Shown one piece after another: positions 11,166 through 21,335 of a DNA stretch of 64,000 nt. Position 1 is the first letter of the stretch, and each line of letters begins with the position of its first letter. The DNA lies in the NCBI RefSeq assembly GCF_029233945.1, contig NZ_JARGOQ010000012.1, positions 1 to 64,000 on the forward strand. The letters run 5' to 3'. The translations under genes were made by a program, and so were the position numbers. The stretch is from Sneathiella sp. (GTDB taxonomy: Bacteria > Pseudomonadota > Alphaproteobacteria > Sneathiellales > Sneathiellaceae). The notes under the pieces were generated by a model. The model had not been told where the DNA came from. It made no database searches and was given only the letters and a program-made list of their open reading frames with translations.

Positions 11166-12743
11166 ATGGTCAAAGTCCTTATCTCTGACAAGATGAGCCC
11201 GCGCGCTGCTGAAATTTTCCGCGATCGTGGCGTAGAAGTAGACGAAAAACCCGGCATGAGCCCTGCGGAACTGAAAGCCTGCATTGGCGAGTATGACGGC
11301 CTCGCCGTGCGCTCCGCCACCAAGGCGACCGCCGAAATTATTGCGGCCGCCACCAACCTCAAAGTTATCGGCCGCGCCGGTATCGGGGTGGATAACGTGG
11401 ATATCCCGTCGGCAACGGCGGCCGGTATCTGCGTGATGAACACACCGTTCGGTAATGCCATCACCACGGCCGAACATGCCATCGCCATGATGTTCTCTCT
11501 CTCCCGCCATATTCCGGCGGCGAATGCCTCCACCCAGGCCGGGAAGTGGGAGAAATCGAAATTCATGGGGGTCGAGCTTTACGGCAAGACGCTCGGAGTC
11601 ATCGGATGTGGTAACATCGGTTCCATCGTCGCGGACCGTGCGGTTGGCCTTAAAATGAAAGTCGTTGCCTATGATCCGTTCCTCTCCCCTGAACGGGCGC
11701 TGGAACTTGGTGTCGAAAAGCTGGAACTGGACGATCTGTTCACCCGCGCCGACTATATCTCGCTGCATACCCCGATCACGGACAGCACCCGCAACATCAT
11801 CAATGCGAAGAATATCGCCAAGATGAAAGAGGGCGTGCGCATCATCAACTGCGCCCGCGGTGGTCTTGTCGTCGAGGAAGACTTGAAGGCAGCGCTCGAA
11901 TCCGGCCAGGTTGCCGGTGCGGCGCTTGACGTCTACGCGGTTGAACCGGCGACGGAAAATATCCTTTTCGGCATGGAAAATGTGGTGACGACCCCGCATC
12001 TGGGGGCCTCCACCGATGAGGCGCAGGTCAATGTCGCGATCCAGGTGGCGGAGCAGATGTCCGATTACCTGCTGGTCGGGTCCGTGACCAACGCGCTCAA
12101 CATGCCGTCCGTCACGGCGGAAGAAGCACCGAAGCTGAAACCCTATATGGAGCTTGCGGCCCAGCTTGGCGGGTTCGCCGGTCAGGTCACGGAAAGCGGC
12201 ATCAAGTCCGTGCGCATCGATTATGAAGGCGCGGCGGCGGGCCTTAATACCAAACCGCTCACCTCTATCATTATTCAGAGCCTGCTCAGCCCTCTGATGG
12301 ACAGCATCAATATGGTGAATGCCCCGGTCGTTGCGAAGGAACGGGGGGTCGATGTGACTGAAAGCTATAACGACCGGGAGGAGGACTATCAGACACTGAT
12401 CCGCCTCACGATCACGACAGAGCATCAGACGCGTGATATCGCGGGCACGCTGTTCGGGGATAACCGGCCGCGCATCGTCAGTATCAAGGGCATTAATATA
12501 GAGGCGGAAATCGGTCCTCATATGCTTTATGTCACCAATCAGGACAAGCCGGGCTTTATCGGGGCGCTGGGATCGGTGCTGGGTGATGCCGGGGTCAATA
12601 TTGCGACCTTCCATCTCGGTCGTCACAAGCAGAAAGGGGAGGCGATTGCCCTGATCGAGATAGATTCGGAACTCTCCCATTCAACGCTGGAGAATGTCTG
12701 TAACCTGCCGCATGTCGCTCAGGTTAAGGCGCTCAATTTCTAG
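11166..12743 (+). CDS. serA: D-3-phosphoglycerate dehydrogenase
   Basis: NAD-binding GCGNIGSIVADRA, NCARGGLVVEEDL, TPHLGASTDEAQ, C-terminal ACT-type domain. Confidence 0.96.
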   Translation: MVKVLISDKMSPRAAEIFRDRGVEVDEKPGMSPAELKACIGEYDGLAVRSATKATAEIIAAATNLKVIGRAGIGVDNVDIPSATAAGICVMNTPFGNAITTAEHAIAMMFSLSRHIPAANASTQAGKWEKSKFMGVELYGKTLGVIGCGNIGSIVADRAVGLKMKVVAYDPFLSPERALELGVEKLELDDLFTRADYISLHTPITDSTRNIINAKNIAKMKEGVRIINCARGGLVVEEDLKAALESGQVAGAALDVYAVEPATENILFGMENVVTTPHLGASTDEAQVNVAIQVAEQMSDYLLVGSVTNALNMPSVTAEEAPKLKPYMELAAQLGGFAGQVTESGIKSVRIDYEGAAAGLNTKPLTSIIIQSLLSPLMDSINMVNAPVVAKERGVDVTESYNDREEDYQTLIRLTITTEHQTRDIAGTLFGDNRPRIVSIKGINIEAEIGPHMLYVTNQDKPGFIGALGSVLGDAGVNIATFHLGRHKQKGEAIALIEIDSELSHSTLENVCNLPHVAQVKALNF

Positions 12744-12782
12744 GCGGTTTCTGCAGAAAATAACGCCTTCGGGCTACTTTGG

Positions 12783-12813
12783 AAAAGCGGCGGTTAAAAA
12801 CTGTCGCTTTTTT
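12783..12813 (+). terminator. Rho-independent terminator after serA
   Basis: AAAAGCGGCGGTT-AAA-AACTGTCGCTTTT 13-bp stem (two G-U pairs) followed by T-run. Confidence 0.8.
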
Positions 12814-12862
12814 GTTGTTCCTGTTGGCGGCGGCGGGGAAATATGCTTTATAGGCCCATGTA

Positions 12863-14002
12863 ATGAATGACTATTCCGAAAAAGGCCTGCTGCCCGCCGG
12901 TTTGGCAGATATGCTCCCGCCCGCAGCCGCACGCGAAGCGCGGATTAACCGTACCCTGATGGATGTTTTCGCAGGCAATGGCTATCTGCAAGTCAAGCCC
13001 CCCCTGATCGAATTTGAGGAGCATCTGCTGGAGGGCTCCGGCGCGGCGCTTGCGTCCAAAATGTTTCGTGTGATGGACCCGGTCTCGCATCGGATGATGG
13101 GCATTCGGACCGATATCACCTTGCAGATCGCGCGCGTTGCGACCACCCGAATGAAGCAGGATCCGCGCCCCTTGCGACTTTCCTATGCCGGACAGGTTTT
13201 GCGGGTCTATGGCTCCCAGCTCCGGCCAGAGCGGCAGTTTGCGCAAGCCGGCGTAGAGCTGATCGGCCCGTCGGAGACCTCTGCCGATGCGGAGCTGATC
13301 CTGCTCGCGGCGGAAGCTTTGGGCGCGTTGGAGGTAGAGAATTTCTCGATTGATCTGACACTGCCGACGCTCGTGCCAACGCTTTGCCGTGAACTGGGCA
13401 TTGATGAAGAGACGGCCGCCTCGGCGCGTGAGGCCCTCGATCACAAGGATGCCGCCGTACTTGATGATTATGACGCGAACTTAAGCCGGATTCTTATCGC
13501 ACTTCTGAAAGCGGCAGGACCGGCAAACAGTGCGATAGAGGCGCTTGAAAAAATCGACCTTCCTGACGCGGCGGCGGCACAGGTCGCGGCACTTAAAAAG
13601 GTGGTTGCGCAGCTCCAGCAATCCGCGCCGGATCTGAAATTGACAATTGATCCCGGCGAATATCGCGGGTTTGAATATCAGACCGGCCTCAGCTTTACGG
13701 TGTTTGGCCGCGGCGTGCGCGGGGAACTTGGCCGCGGCGGGCGCTACCAGTTGATGGACGGGGAATCTGCCTCTGGCTTTACGCTCTTCCTCGATAGCCT
13801 GATGCGTGCGGTGCCGCGCAAGGTGAGCGATGACCGATTGTATCTTCCCTTCGAAACCAGCCTTGACCAGGGATACGCCTTGCGTCAGGAAGGCTGGAAA
13901 ACGGTCGCGGGCCTTGATCCGGAAGACGATATCGAGGCTGAAGCGCGGCGTCTTAACTGCGGCCAATTTCTCGGGCCGGATGGTATTACGAAACTCTCCT
14001 GA
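12863..14002 (+). CDS. hisZ: ATP phosphoribosyltransferase regulatory subunit
   Basis: HisRS-like: LLPAGLADMLPPAAAREARI, RTDITLQIARVATTRM, RELGRGGRY; next to purA. Confidence 0.85.
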   Translation: MNDYSEKGLLPAGLADMLPPAAAREARINRTLMDVFAGNGYLQVKPPLIEFEEHLLEGSGAALASKMFRVMDPVSHRMMGIRTDITLQIARVATTRMKQDPRPLRLSYAGQVLRVYGSQLRPERQFAQAGVELIGPSETSADAELILLAAEALGALEVENFSIDLTLPTLVPTLCRELGIDEETAASAREALDHKDAAVLDDYDANLSRILIALLKAAGPANSAIEALEKIDLPDAAAAQVAALKKVVAQLQQSAPDLKLTIDPGEYRGFEYQTGLSFTVFGRGVRGELGRGGRYQLMDGESASGFTLFLDSLMRAVPRKVSDDRLYLPFETSLDQGYALRQEGWKTVAGLDPEDDIEAEARRLNCGQFLGPDGITKLS

Positions 14003-14032
14003 TCAAAATTTTACATTCAAGGACTGAGGATA

Positions 14033-15325
14033 ATGGCGAACGTAGCGGTGGTTGGCTCCCAATGGGGTGACGAGGGCAAAGGCAAGATTGTTGACTGGTT
14101 GTCCGAGCGAGCGGATGTTGTCGTGCGCTTTCAGGGCGGCCATAACGCTGGTCATACGCTCGTTGTCGACGGCAAGGTCTATAAACTCAGCCTGCTCCCC
14201 TCCGGCATTGTGCGCGGTGGCAAGATTTCGGTGATCGGCAACGGCGTTGTCGTCGATCCCTGGGCGCTGGTGAAAGAAATCGACACCGTGCGCGGGCAGG
14301 GCGTCACTGTTGATCACACTACTTTAAAAATTGCTGAGAATGCGACGCTGATCCTGCCGCTGCATGGGGAGCTGGATGCCCTGCGGGAGGATGCAACTTC
14401 GGCGATAAAGATCGGCACGACCCGGCGTGGTATCGGCCCGGCTTATGAAGACAAGACCGCCCGCCGCGCAATTCGCGTGTGCGACCTGACGGACACGGAC
14501 CTGATGAAGCGAAAAATTGCAACTTTGCTCGATCATCACAACGCGCTTCGCAAAGGCATGGGCGCGCCGCTGGTGGATGGGGACAAGCTACTCGCACAAC
14601 TTATTGAAATTGCACCAAAAGTTCTGGAATTTTCCGATATTGTCTGGCGCCGTCTGGATGAGGCGAAGAAGGCGCGCAAGCGCGTCCTGTTCGAAGGGGC
14701 GCAAGGGGCGATGCTCGATAACGATCACGGCACCTATCCGTTCGTGACCTCCTCCAACACGCTCGCCGGACAGGCAGCGGTTGGCAGTGGTGTCGGGCCG
14801 GGCTCGGTCAATTATGTGCTGGGTATTACCAAGGCCTACACAACCCGTGTTGGCGAAGGGCCGTTTCCGACGGAACTTTTCGATGAGGTCGGCAAGGGAC
14901 TTGGCGAGCGGGGGCATGAATTTGGTGTTGTCACCGGACGCAAGCGTCGCTGCGGCTGGTTCGATGCGGTGATGGTGCGTCAGGCCGTCAAAACAGGTGG
15001 CATCACGGGCATCGCGCTGACCAAGGTTGATGTGCTGGATGGCATGGATGAACTTAAAATCTGTGTTGGCTATGAGCTGAATGGCGAGCAGATCGACTAT
15101 TTCCCGTCCAATATGGCGGATCAGGCCGCAGTAAAACCCGTCTATGAAACGATGGAAGGCTGGAGTGAGAGCACCTATGGCGCGCGCAGCTGGGCCGATC
15201 TTCCGGCGGCGGCGGTCAAATATATCCGCCATGTGGAAGAATTGATCGAGGCGCCGGTCGCGCTCCTCTCCACCAGCCCGGAGCGCGAAGACACCATTCT
15301 CGTCCGCGACCCGTTTGAAGATTAA
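14033..15325 (+). CDS. purA: adenylosuccinate synthase
   Basis: [50 protein letters not shown]. Confidence 0.98.
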   Translation: MANVAVVGSQWGDEGKGKIVDWLSERADVVVRFQGGHNAGHTLVVDGKVYKLSLLPSGIVRGGKISVIGNGVVVDPWALVKEIDTVRGQGVTVDHTTLKIAENATLILPLHGELDALREDATSAIKIGTTRRGIGPAYEDKTARRAIRVCDLTDTDLMKRKIATLLDHHNALRKGMGAPLVDGDKLLAQLIEIAPKVLEFSDIVWRRLDEAKKARKRVLFEGAQGAMLDNDHGTYPFVTSSNTLAGQAAVGSGVGPGSVNYVLGITKAYTTRVGEGPFPTELFDEVGKGLGERGHEFGVVTGRKRRCGWFDAVMVRQAVKTGGITGIALTKVDVLDGMDELKICVGYELNGEQIDYFPSNMADQAAVKPVYETMEGWSESTYGARSWADLPAAAVKYIRHVEELIEAPVALLSTSPEREDTILVRDPFED

Positions 15326-15383
15326 ATTAAAATGTGAGCAAAAGAGGCTGCCCGCCTTTTTATCCTCATGCTAATGTTTTGAC

Positions 15384-16574
15384 ATGACGAAATCTTCCGG
15401 ACGCATGAGGCTGCTGGCTGTCGGAGGGCTGTTGGCCCTTGCCGTCGGCTTGGGCATTGGCCGCTTTGTCTACACCCCGATATTGCCGTTTATGGAAACC
15501 GGTCTTGGCGTGAGCAAGTCTGATGCAGGGTTGATCGCGTCGGCCAATTATCTCGGCTATTTGCTGGGCGCATTGCTCGGTATTCGGCAGAGCCTGCCCG
15601 GAAGTACGCGGGGCTGGTTCCTGCTATCATTAATTGTTTGTTCCGCAACGACAATCTCCATGGGACTGACAGAAAGTTTCGAGCTGTTCCTGTTGATTCG
15701 CTTGATGAGCGGGGCCGCCTCTGCCTTTGTCATGGTGTTCGGCTCGGCGCTTATATTGAGCCGTCTTGCGGCGGAAGGACGATCGCGTTTATCGGCGCTT
15801 TATTTCGCGGGCGTCGGTGTTGGCATATCGCTTTCCTCCCTGATGATCATCATGTTGGAGACGATGGATATCGGATCGCAGGGCATGTGGATCGCCACGG
15901 GTATCCTCTCGTTGCTTCTGACGGTTCCGGTATTTCTGTATGTGCCTGCTGTGCCCGAGCCAAGCAGCGGCGAGGCGGCGAATATACCGCTCCGCTATAG
16001 CCGACCGCTCAAGGCTCTGATTCTTTCCTACTTCTTGTTCGGTTTCGGCTATATCATCACGGCAACCTTTATCTCCACGCTGGTGCGCCAGATTCCGGAA
16101 GTACAGTGGATGCAGTCCATTATCTGGCTGATTGTCGGGGTTGCCGCCATTCCGTCCGTGGCGCTCTGGGCGGGAATTGCCGCGTATCTCGGTAACAACC
16201 GGAGCTACGCAATCGCCTGTCTTGTTCTGGCGATCGGTGTTGCCGGCAGCGTGATTGCGGAGCATCCGCTGATACTGGTTGTGTCAGCTGTTCTGCTTGG
16301 TAACACGGTTATCGGTATTACCGCCCTTGGTCTGGTTGAGGCGCGGAATATGGCACCTAATCACGGACGACAGATTCTTGCGGTGATGACCCTGTCCTTT
16401 GGCATCGGGCAAACAATCGGGCCGGGTTTTGCCGGGTTTATCTATGACTACTTTGGCGATTTTTTCGTGGCCTCGCTCATCGCCGCCGTCGGGCTTGTTG
16501 TCGCCTCCTCGCTGGCATGGGGCCTGGATAACAAAAAGCAGATTCCTCCTGCGCTGCCATCGGATCAAATTTAA
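15384..16574 (+). CDS. YbfB/YjiJ-type MFS transporter
   Basis: Polytopic; LAVGLGIGRFVYTPILPFM and SADxG-type loop (SKSDAGLIASANYLGYLLGAL). Confidence 0.85.
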   Translation: MTKSSGRMRLLAVGGLLALAVGLGIGRFVYTPILPFMETGLGVSKSDAGLIASANYLGYLLGALLGIRQSLPGSTRGWFLLSLIVCSATTISMGLTESFELFLLIRLMSGAASAFVMVFGSALILSRLAAEGRSRLSALYFAGVGVGISLSSLMIIMLETMDIGSQGMWIATGILSLLLTVPVFLYVPAVPEPSSGEAANIPLRYSRPLKALILSYFLFGFGYIITATFISTLVRQIPEVQWMQSIIWLIVGVAAIPSVALWAGIAAYLGNNRSYAIACLVLAIGVAGSVIAEHPLILVVSAVLLGNTVIGITALGLVEARNMAPNHGRQILAVMTLSFGIGQTIGPGFAGFIYDYFGDFFVASLIAAVGLVVASSLAWGLDNKKQIPPALPSDQI

Positions 16575-16586
16575 CGGCATATTAAC
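16571..16586 (+). promoter_or_regulatory. candidate CtrA box (TTAA-N7-TTAAC)
   Basis: TTAA CGGCATA TTAAC, exact match to the alphaproteobacterial CtrA consensus, 58 bp before the ATG of the pseudokinase gene. Confidence 0.4.
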
Positions 16587-16643
16587 GCCAAATTGCGACA
16601 ATCAAGGCTAGAATTCGACCAGATGGATTAAAGCCGCGCATAA

Positions 16644-18689
16644 ATGACAGTTGCCGAAAAAATAGATAAGCCGACGGAATCGTCGACAGCCAGTGCTGGC
16701 CCTGTTCTTGCGGGGCGGTTCAGGATCGATCTGTCCCGGCGTCTGGGCGACCTGGAAAGCGGCGCCAATATGGTTGTTCAGGCGACCGATGTTCAGGATT
16801 CGTCTGCCAAATATTTTGCCGTTGTTTCAAACCCTTACAGCAGTTTTCGCCGAGCCATGGCGCAAGCGATGACCGAGAGCCATATCCCCGGTATGGTTGA
16901 TCTTTTAGCGCATGGAAAGGTGCAGTTTTCTGAAACGGATATCTGCTATGTCTCCGTCTTCGATATGCTGCGGGGCGGCGGTCTGTATCGTGAAGGGGAC
17001 GCCCCGCTCGAAGAAAATACAGTGCTTGATCTGGTCTTGCCGACAGTGATGGCTTGCCTTCAGAATTTGCATAAAAGCGGCCTGACCCATCGTGGTATCC
17101 GCGCGGGCAATCTTTTTTTCGCTGATGACAGTCGAATTGAACTCCTGCTGGGGGAGGCTGTAACCGCCGCGCCGGGATCAGCGCAGCCGGACGTCTATGA
17201 ACCGCTTCAAAGCGCAATGGCGCATCCCATGGGACGAGGCAATGGGACACCGGCGGATGATATCTATGCGGTCGGTGTTCTGATGCTGCATCTGTTGGGG
17301 GGCAGGCTTCCCGCGGCGGATTTGAGTGCAGACGAGATTTACATGAAGAAGCTGGAACTGGGCAGTTTCGCGGCCCTTACCGAAGGCATGATCTTGTCGA
17401 CGCGGGTGAGCGATGTACTCGCTGGGGTTTTGCAGGACGATCCGAAGCGCCGCTGGGATGCGGAAACCTTGCTTCACTGGCGGGAGGCGATCGGTGAGAC
17501 ACCCCGGCGCGGTCGCGGTGATCGTCATGCGTTTGGCAAGATTTTGTTCCAGTCGGAAGAATACAGCTCTCCCAGGCTTCTCGCCCATGCCATGACGCGC
17601 AAACCGAAGGCCGCACTGGAGCTTATCGAGAATGGTAAGTTGGTGAAATGGGTCAAGGGGGCGCTTCGTGATGAGGACGCGGCGACCAGGATTGAGCAAA
17701 TTCAGGCCTCTGCTGCGTCATCGCGCAGCGATAAGCGTTTCGATACTGCCGCCGTGACACAGGCCGTCCGTCTGTTGGATCCGGATGGTGTCTTCTGGTA
17801 TCGCGACGTTGCCTTTTGCCGGGGAGCCCTCGGCCCCTTGTTGCTGTGGGCGTTTCAGAATGACGATACTGAAATGAAGAAAGCCCTGACGGACTTGCTG
17901 GAGAGCAGCCTGTTGCAGACAGTGTCGATAGAGGAGGCGCGCGCCAGCAAGGATAGGCACGTGGAATGGGTGCCCGAGAGCGCTTTGATAAGCTGCTATA
18001 ATTATATGAAGCAGAAGCGGGATGTCGGGTACGGGTTGGAACGATGTCTTTATGAGTTGAACCCGAAAAGCCCCTGCCTTAGTCCGCTTGTCTTGGGATC
18101 ACATGTGAGGAATGTATCCGAATTTATTGAAATTGCTGAGAAAAAATTGATATCTTCCAACGGGCAAGGGAATCCGTTTGACAGACATGCTGCCGCCTTT
18201 ATCACCTCCAAAGCGAAGGGGCTTGATAAATATCTTCGAATGTTCGCCGCGAACGCGCCGGGCACCTCGGTCCATGCGCTGGTTCAGATTAAGCTCTTTG
18301 CGAAGTTACAGGCCGTCGCCCATCCGGGTCCGCTGCCGGGCTTTTGCCGCTGGATGGAGGAAACGCAGAAGCCGATCCTCTTAAAGATCCGCTCCCGCTT
18401 GCGCCGGGAAGTGGTCAACCAGAAGTTCCAGGAGGCGAAGAAGAGCGGTAACTTGGCGGCCATCCTGAGCGAAACGGATATCGAGCGGCAACTGATCGAA
18501 GATACCCGCGAGTATGAAAATGCGCTTGCAACGGCAGGTGAGGCCGAGCGGGTCGCGGCCTATCTGGAAGGGGCGAGCGAACAACGCAAGCAGGAAGCGG
18601 CGCTTTATGGGAGCTGGATCACGTCGGTTCTGGCGATTACGTCCCTTGTGACCAGTATGGTCGTTTCCGCCCTTTATTTCCTGGGATGA
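16644..18689 (+). CDS. protein kinase-like (probable pseudokinase) with C-terminal transmembrane anchor
   Basis: LHKSGLTHRGIRAGNLFF (HRD replaced by HRG), DDIYAVGVLMLHLLGG (subdomain IX), DDPKRRWDAETLL (subdomain XI); C-terminal TM SVLAITSLVTSMVVSALYFLG. Confidence 0.72.
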   Translation: MTVAEKIDKPTESSTASAGPVLAGRFRIDLSRRLGDLESGANMVVQATDVQDSSAKYFAVVSNPYSSFRRAMAQAMTESHIPGMVDLLAHGKVQFSETDICYVSVFDMLRGGGLYREGDAPLEENTVLDLVLPTVMACLQNLHKSGLTHRGIRAGNLFFADDSRIELLLGEAVTAAPGSAQPDVYEPLQSAMAHPMGRGNGTPADDIYAVGVLMLHLLGGRLPAADLSADEIYMKKLELGSFAALTEGMILSTRVSDVLAGVLQDDPKRRWDAETLLHWREAIGETPRRGRGDRHAFGKILFQSEEYSSPRLLAHAMTRKPKAALELIENGKLVKWVKGALRDEDAATRIEQIQASAASSRSDKRFDTAAVTQAVRLLDPDGVFWYRDVAFCRGALGPLLLWAFQNDDTEMKKALTDLLESSLLQTVSIEEARASKDRHVEWVPESALISCYNYMKQKRDVGYGLERCLYELNPKSPCLSPLVLGSHVRNVSEFIEIAEKKLISSNGQGNPFDRHAAAFITSKAKGLDKYLRMFAANAPGTSVHALVQIKLFAKLQAVAHPGPLPGFCRWMEETQKPILLKIRSRLRREVVNQKFQEAKKSGNLAAILSETDIERQLIEDTREYENALATAGEAERVAAYLEGASEQRKQEAALYGSWITSVLAITSLVTSMVVSALYFLG

Positions 18690-18693
18690 ATTA

Positions 18694-19200
18694 ATGGCAA
18701 AGAACGCAGATAAAGCGAATAAATCGGCAAAGGCGGCGGGAGGCAATGTCGGACAGAATATTGCCTTGTTCTGGGTGCTTATCCTGTCGGGCCTTGGGAT
18801 TGTGTTTATTCCCCCGACAATGCTGGTTCTGATCGCCGGCATGATCCCGAGTTTTGTGGCGCTGCTTCTCAATACGGACCGGTCCGGCAGTCTTGCGGCA
18901 ATGCTGGCCTTCAATCTGGCCGGCGTTATCCCCGTGATCGGAATATTGTGGGAGCGAGGCCAGACATTTCATGAAGCCTTCAAGATTCTCTCTGATGTTT
19001 ATATGTGGCTTGCCATGCTGGGCGGTGCCGGTGTTGCCCTGTTCTTGGCCTGGGCCGTCCCGGTGATCGTCTTTTCAACCTATGAGCTGCAGGCTCGCGC
19101 AAGTCTTGCGAAGCTGAATAAACAGCGGACCAAGCTGGTCGAGGAATGGGGCGGGCAGTTTGTCTCCGATATGAAGGAAGTTTCACGCCGTCAGCGGTAG
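18694..19200 (+). CDS. membrane protein of unknown function, paired with the pseudokinase
   Basis: Three or four hydrophobic segments; starts 4 nt after the upstream stop codon, consistent with co-transcription. Confidence 0.7.
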   Translation: MAKNADKANKSAKAAGGNVGQNIALFWVLILSGLGIVFIPPTMLVLIAGMIPSFVALLLNTDRSGSLAAMLAFNLAGVIPVIGILWERGQTFHEAFKILSDVYMWLAMLGGAGVALFLAWAVPVIVFSTYELQARASLAKLNKQRTKLVEEWGGQFVSDMKEVSRRQR

Positions 19201-19295
19201 GCGCGTTCATCATACTTTCGGCTAAGGGCTGGAAATCATGCGCCGCATTGGGCATAGTGCCGTCCTCACAATAATTCAAATAAGGAAGAACAAGA

Positions 19296-19655
19296 ATGAC
19301 AGGGCATGTCTACTGGATACTTGAGGTCGATATCAAAGACGGGGAATACGAAAAATTTGAAGCATTGGTGGCGGAAATAGTCGCTGCGACAGAGGCAAAT
19401 GAGCCGGGTGCGCTCAATTACGAATATTCCGTGAGTGAGGATAAGAAAAGCTGCCATATCCTCGAACGATACGAAGATTCGGCTGCGACGATGGTTCATA
19501 TGGGTAATTTCGGCAAGAATTTCGCCCGGCGTTTCATGGAAGTTCTCAAACCGAAATCCGTTACTCTTTATGGCGATCCTTCCGAGGAGGTTGTAAAAGC
19601 CCTTGCGCCAATGGGCGTCGTTAAAATGACATCGGTCGGCGGCTTCTCCCGCTAG
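19296..19655 (+). CDS. antibiotic biosynthesis monooxygenase (ABM)-like / putative quinol monooxygenase
   Basis: ~119 aa; GEYEKFEALVAEIVAATEANEPGALNYEYSVSEDKKSCHILERYEDSAATMVHM ABM pattern. Confidence 0.75.
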   Translation: MTGHVYWILEVDIKDGEYEKFEALVAEIVAATEANEPGALNYEYSVSEDKKSCHILERYEDSAATMVHMGNFGKNFARRFMEVLKPKSVTLYGDPSEEVVKALAPMGVVKMTSVGGFSR

Positions 19656-19689
19656 GCCAGGGGATATCTGCGGAAGCGCCTGTTTGCGT

Positions 19690-20199
19690 CTATGCTGTCG
19701 TTGTTAAACGCTTACCCAGAGTGATGACCCGCAGGGTACGACCGGTGAAGCTACCGGAACAGGCGCCGATCACAGCGCTAAAGATAACAGTATAAGTTGT
19801 TGCTTCAATAAAGTGCGGCGCGATAGCGCCAAGCACACCGTTTATAAAATTGGAAAAGAAGATCAGCATCAGGATCACAATTGTTATGCGATCCCCTTGA
19901 AGCGTCATGTTCCAACCGGACTTTTCCAGGATCAATCCGTCTTGCCATCGAAAGGCGACGGCGGCGCCAAGCAGATAGCTGAAAGCAAAGACCAGCCAGC
20001 CTGTCGAAACCTGAGCAAGTCCACTGTTCGCATTTGCTGCAGCCAGGCCTAATAGCGGATAGAAAAAATAAGGTATAATGGAGCTATTGCGTGTTCTCAT
20101 GGCCTTCAGGCCGATAAACAGTAGAAAGAAGAATAGGGGCCAGACCCAAACCGGCGCATTCTGCCATATTCCAAAAGCAATCTCTCTCATGAAAGGCAC
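19690..20199 (-). CDS. DUF6622-like integral membrane protein
   Basis: Polytopic; NAPVWVWPLFFFLLFIGLKAMRTR start. Confidence 0.6.
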   Translation of the reverse strand: MPFMREIAFGIWQNAPVWVWPLFFFLLFIGLKAMRTRNSSIIPYFFYPLLGLAAANANSGLAQVSTGWLVFAFSYLLGAAVAFRWQDGLILEKSGWNMTLQGDRITIVILMLIFFSNFINGVLGAIAPHFIEATTYTVIFSAVIGACSGSFTGRTLRVITLGKRLTTTA

Positions 20200-20248
20200 C
20201 TATTTTTCTGGTGTTGTTCAAAGCTCGAAACTGCCGATGGATCGAAGA

Positions 20249-20270
20249 ACGCGTCGCATCTGAGACGCGT
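20249..20270. repeat. perfect inverted repeat ACGCGTC-N8-GACGCGT
   Basis: ACGCGTC GCATCTGA GACGCGT in the intergenic space between rpoH and the upstream end of the 19690-20199 gene. Confidence 0.6.
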
Positions 20271-20340
20271 ACTCTTCACCACATTTAGTAAAGAGACTGC
20301 CGGTGAGGGCAGCCCCCTTTTTATTTGCGAGGAGGGCGGT

Positions 20341-21219
20341 TTAGTTCAGCCGCTCTTCCATGACTTTTGACTTCATCGCCCGTTGCAGCTTCTCAAACGC
20401 CCGGACTTCAATCTGACGCACGCGTTCGCGGCTGATATCATACTCCTGGCTCAGCTCCTCAAGGGTGAGGGGGTCGTCGCGCAGGCGGCGTTCGGTCAGG
20501 ATATGGCGTTCCCGTTCGTTGAGAACCTCCATCGCGTTTTGGAGCATCGCGCGGCGGCTTTTAAGCTCTTCGCTCTCGGCATAGACGGTTTCCTGGTTTG
20601 GCGTCTCATCTTCGAGCCAGTCCATCCATTCGCCTTCGCTCTCGGCGCGCATCGGGGCATTGAGGCTGTGATCCGGCGCTGTCAGGCGGCGGTTCATGCT
20701 GATCACTTCATCCTCGGTAACACCCAGCTTCGTGGAGATGGTTTTCACCTGCTCCGATGTCATGTCGCCTTCGTCAATGGCCTCGATCTGGCCCTTGATC
20801 TTGCGAAGATTGAAGAACAGCTTTTTCTGGGCGGCGGTCGTCCCCATCTTCACGAGGGACCAGGTCCGCAGGATATATTCCTGAATGGCCGCGCGGATCC
20901 ACCACATGGCATAGGTGGAGAGGCGGAAGCCTTTGTCGGGCTCGAACCTTTTCACTGCCTGCATCATGCCGACATTGCCTTCCGAGATCAGTTCGGCAAT
21001 CGGCAGGCCGTAACCGCGATAGCCCATGGCGATCTTCGCGACCAGGCGGAGATGGCTCGTCACCATTTTATGGGCGGCTTCGGTGTCTTCATGGTCTTTC
21101 CACGCTTTAGCCAGCATATATTCTTCGCTTGGTTCCAGCATCGGGAATTTGCGAATTTCCTGCAAATACCGGGACAGACCGCCTTCCGGCGTTAATACGG
21201 GTAAAGTAGATGTTGTCAT
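20341..21219 (-). CDS. rpoH: RNA polymerase heat-shock sigma factor
   Basis: LISEGNVGMMQAVKRFEPDKGFRLSTYAMWWIRAAIQEYILRTWSLVKMGTTAAQKKLFFNLRKIK (RpoH box) and region 4 LTLEELSQEYDISRERVRQIE. Start MTTSTLPVL at 21219. Confidence 0.96.
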   Translation of the reverse strand: MTTSTLPVLTPEGGLSRYLQEIRKFPMLEPSEEYMLAKAWKDHEDTEAAHKMVTSHLRLVAKIAMGYRGYGLPIAELISEGNVGMMQAVKRFEPDKGFRLSTYAMWWIRAAIQEYILRTWSLVKMGTTAAQKKLFFNLRKIKGQIEAIDEGDMTSEQVKTISTKLGVTEDEVISMNRRLTAPDHSLNAPMRAESEGEWMDWLEDETPNQETVYAESEELKSRRAMLQNAMEVLNERERHILTERRLRDDPLTLEELSQEYDISRERVRQIEVRAFEKLQRAMKSKVMEERLN

Positions 21220-21335
21220 ATCAGGACCCTCTCTCTTCGTGGCACCCGGTTTTTGTCGCATTATACGCCCAAAAAACGGGCCCGGATTACATTCCTGTCT
21301 ACTCAAGAACCGTGGCATTTCTATGATACTGGGCG

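Noticed and set aside
11148-12680. 510 aa minus-strand ORF opposite serA
   Set aside because: Antisense shadow of a clear serA; low-complexity composition with no recognisable motif.
15345-15365. Possible terminator after purA (GAGGCTGCCCGCCTTTTT)
   Set aside because: Stem of only 4-5 bp; too weak to call.
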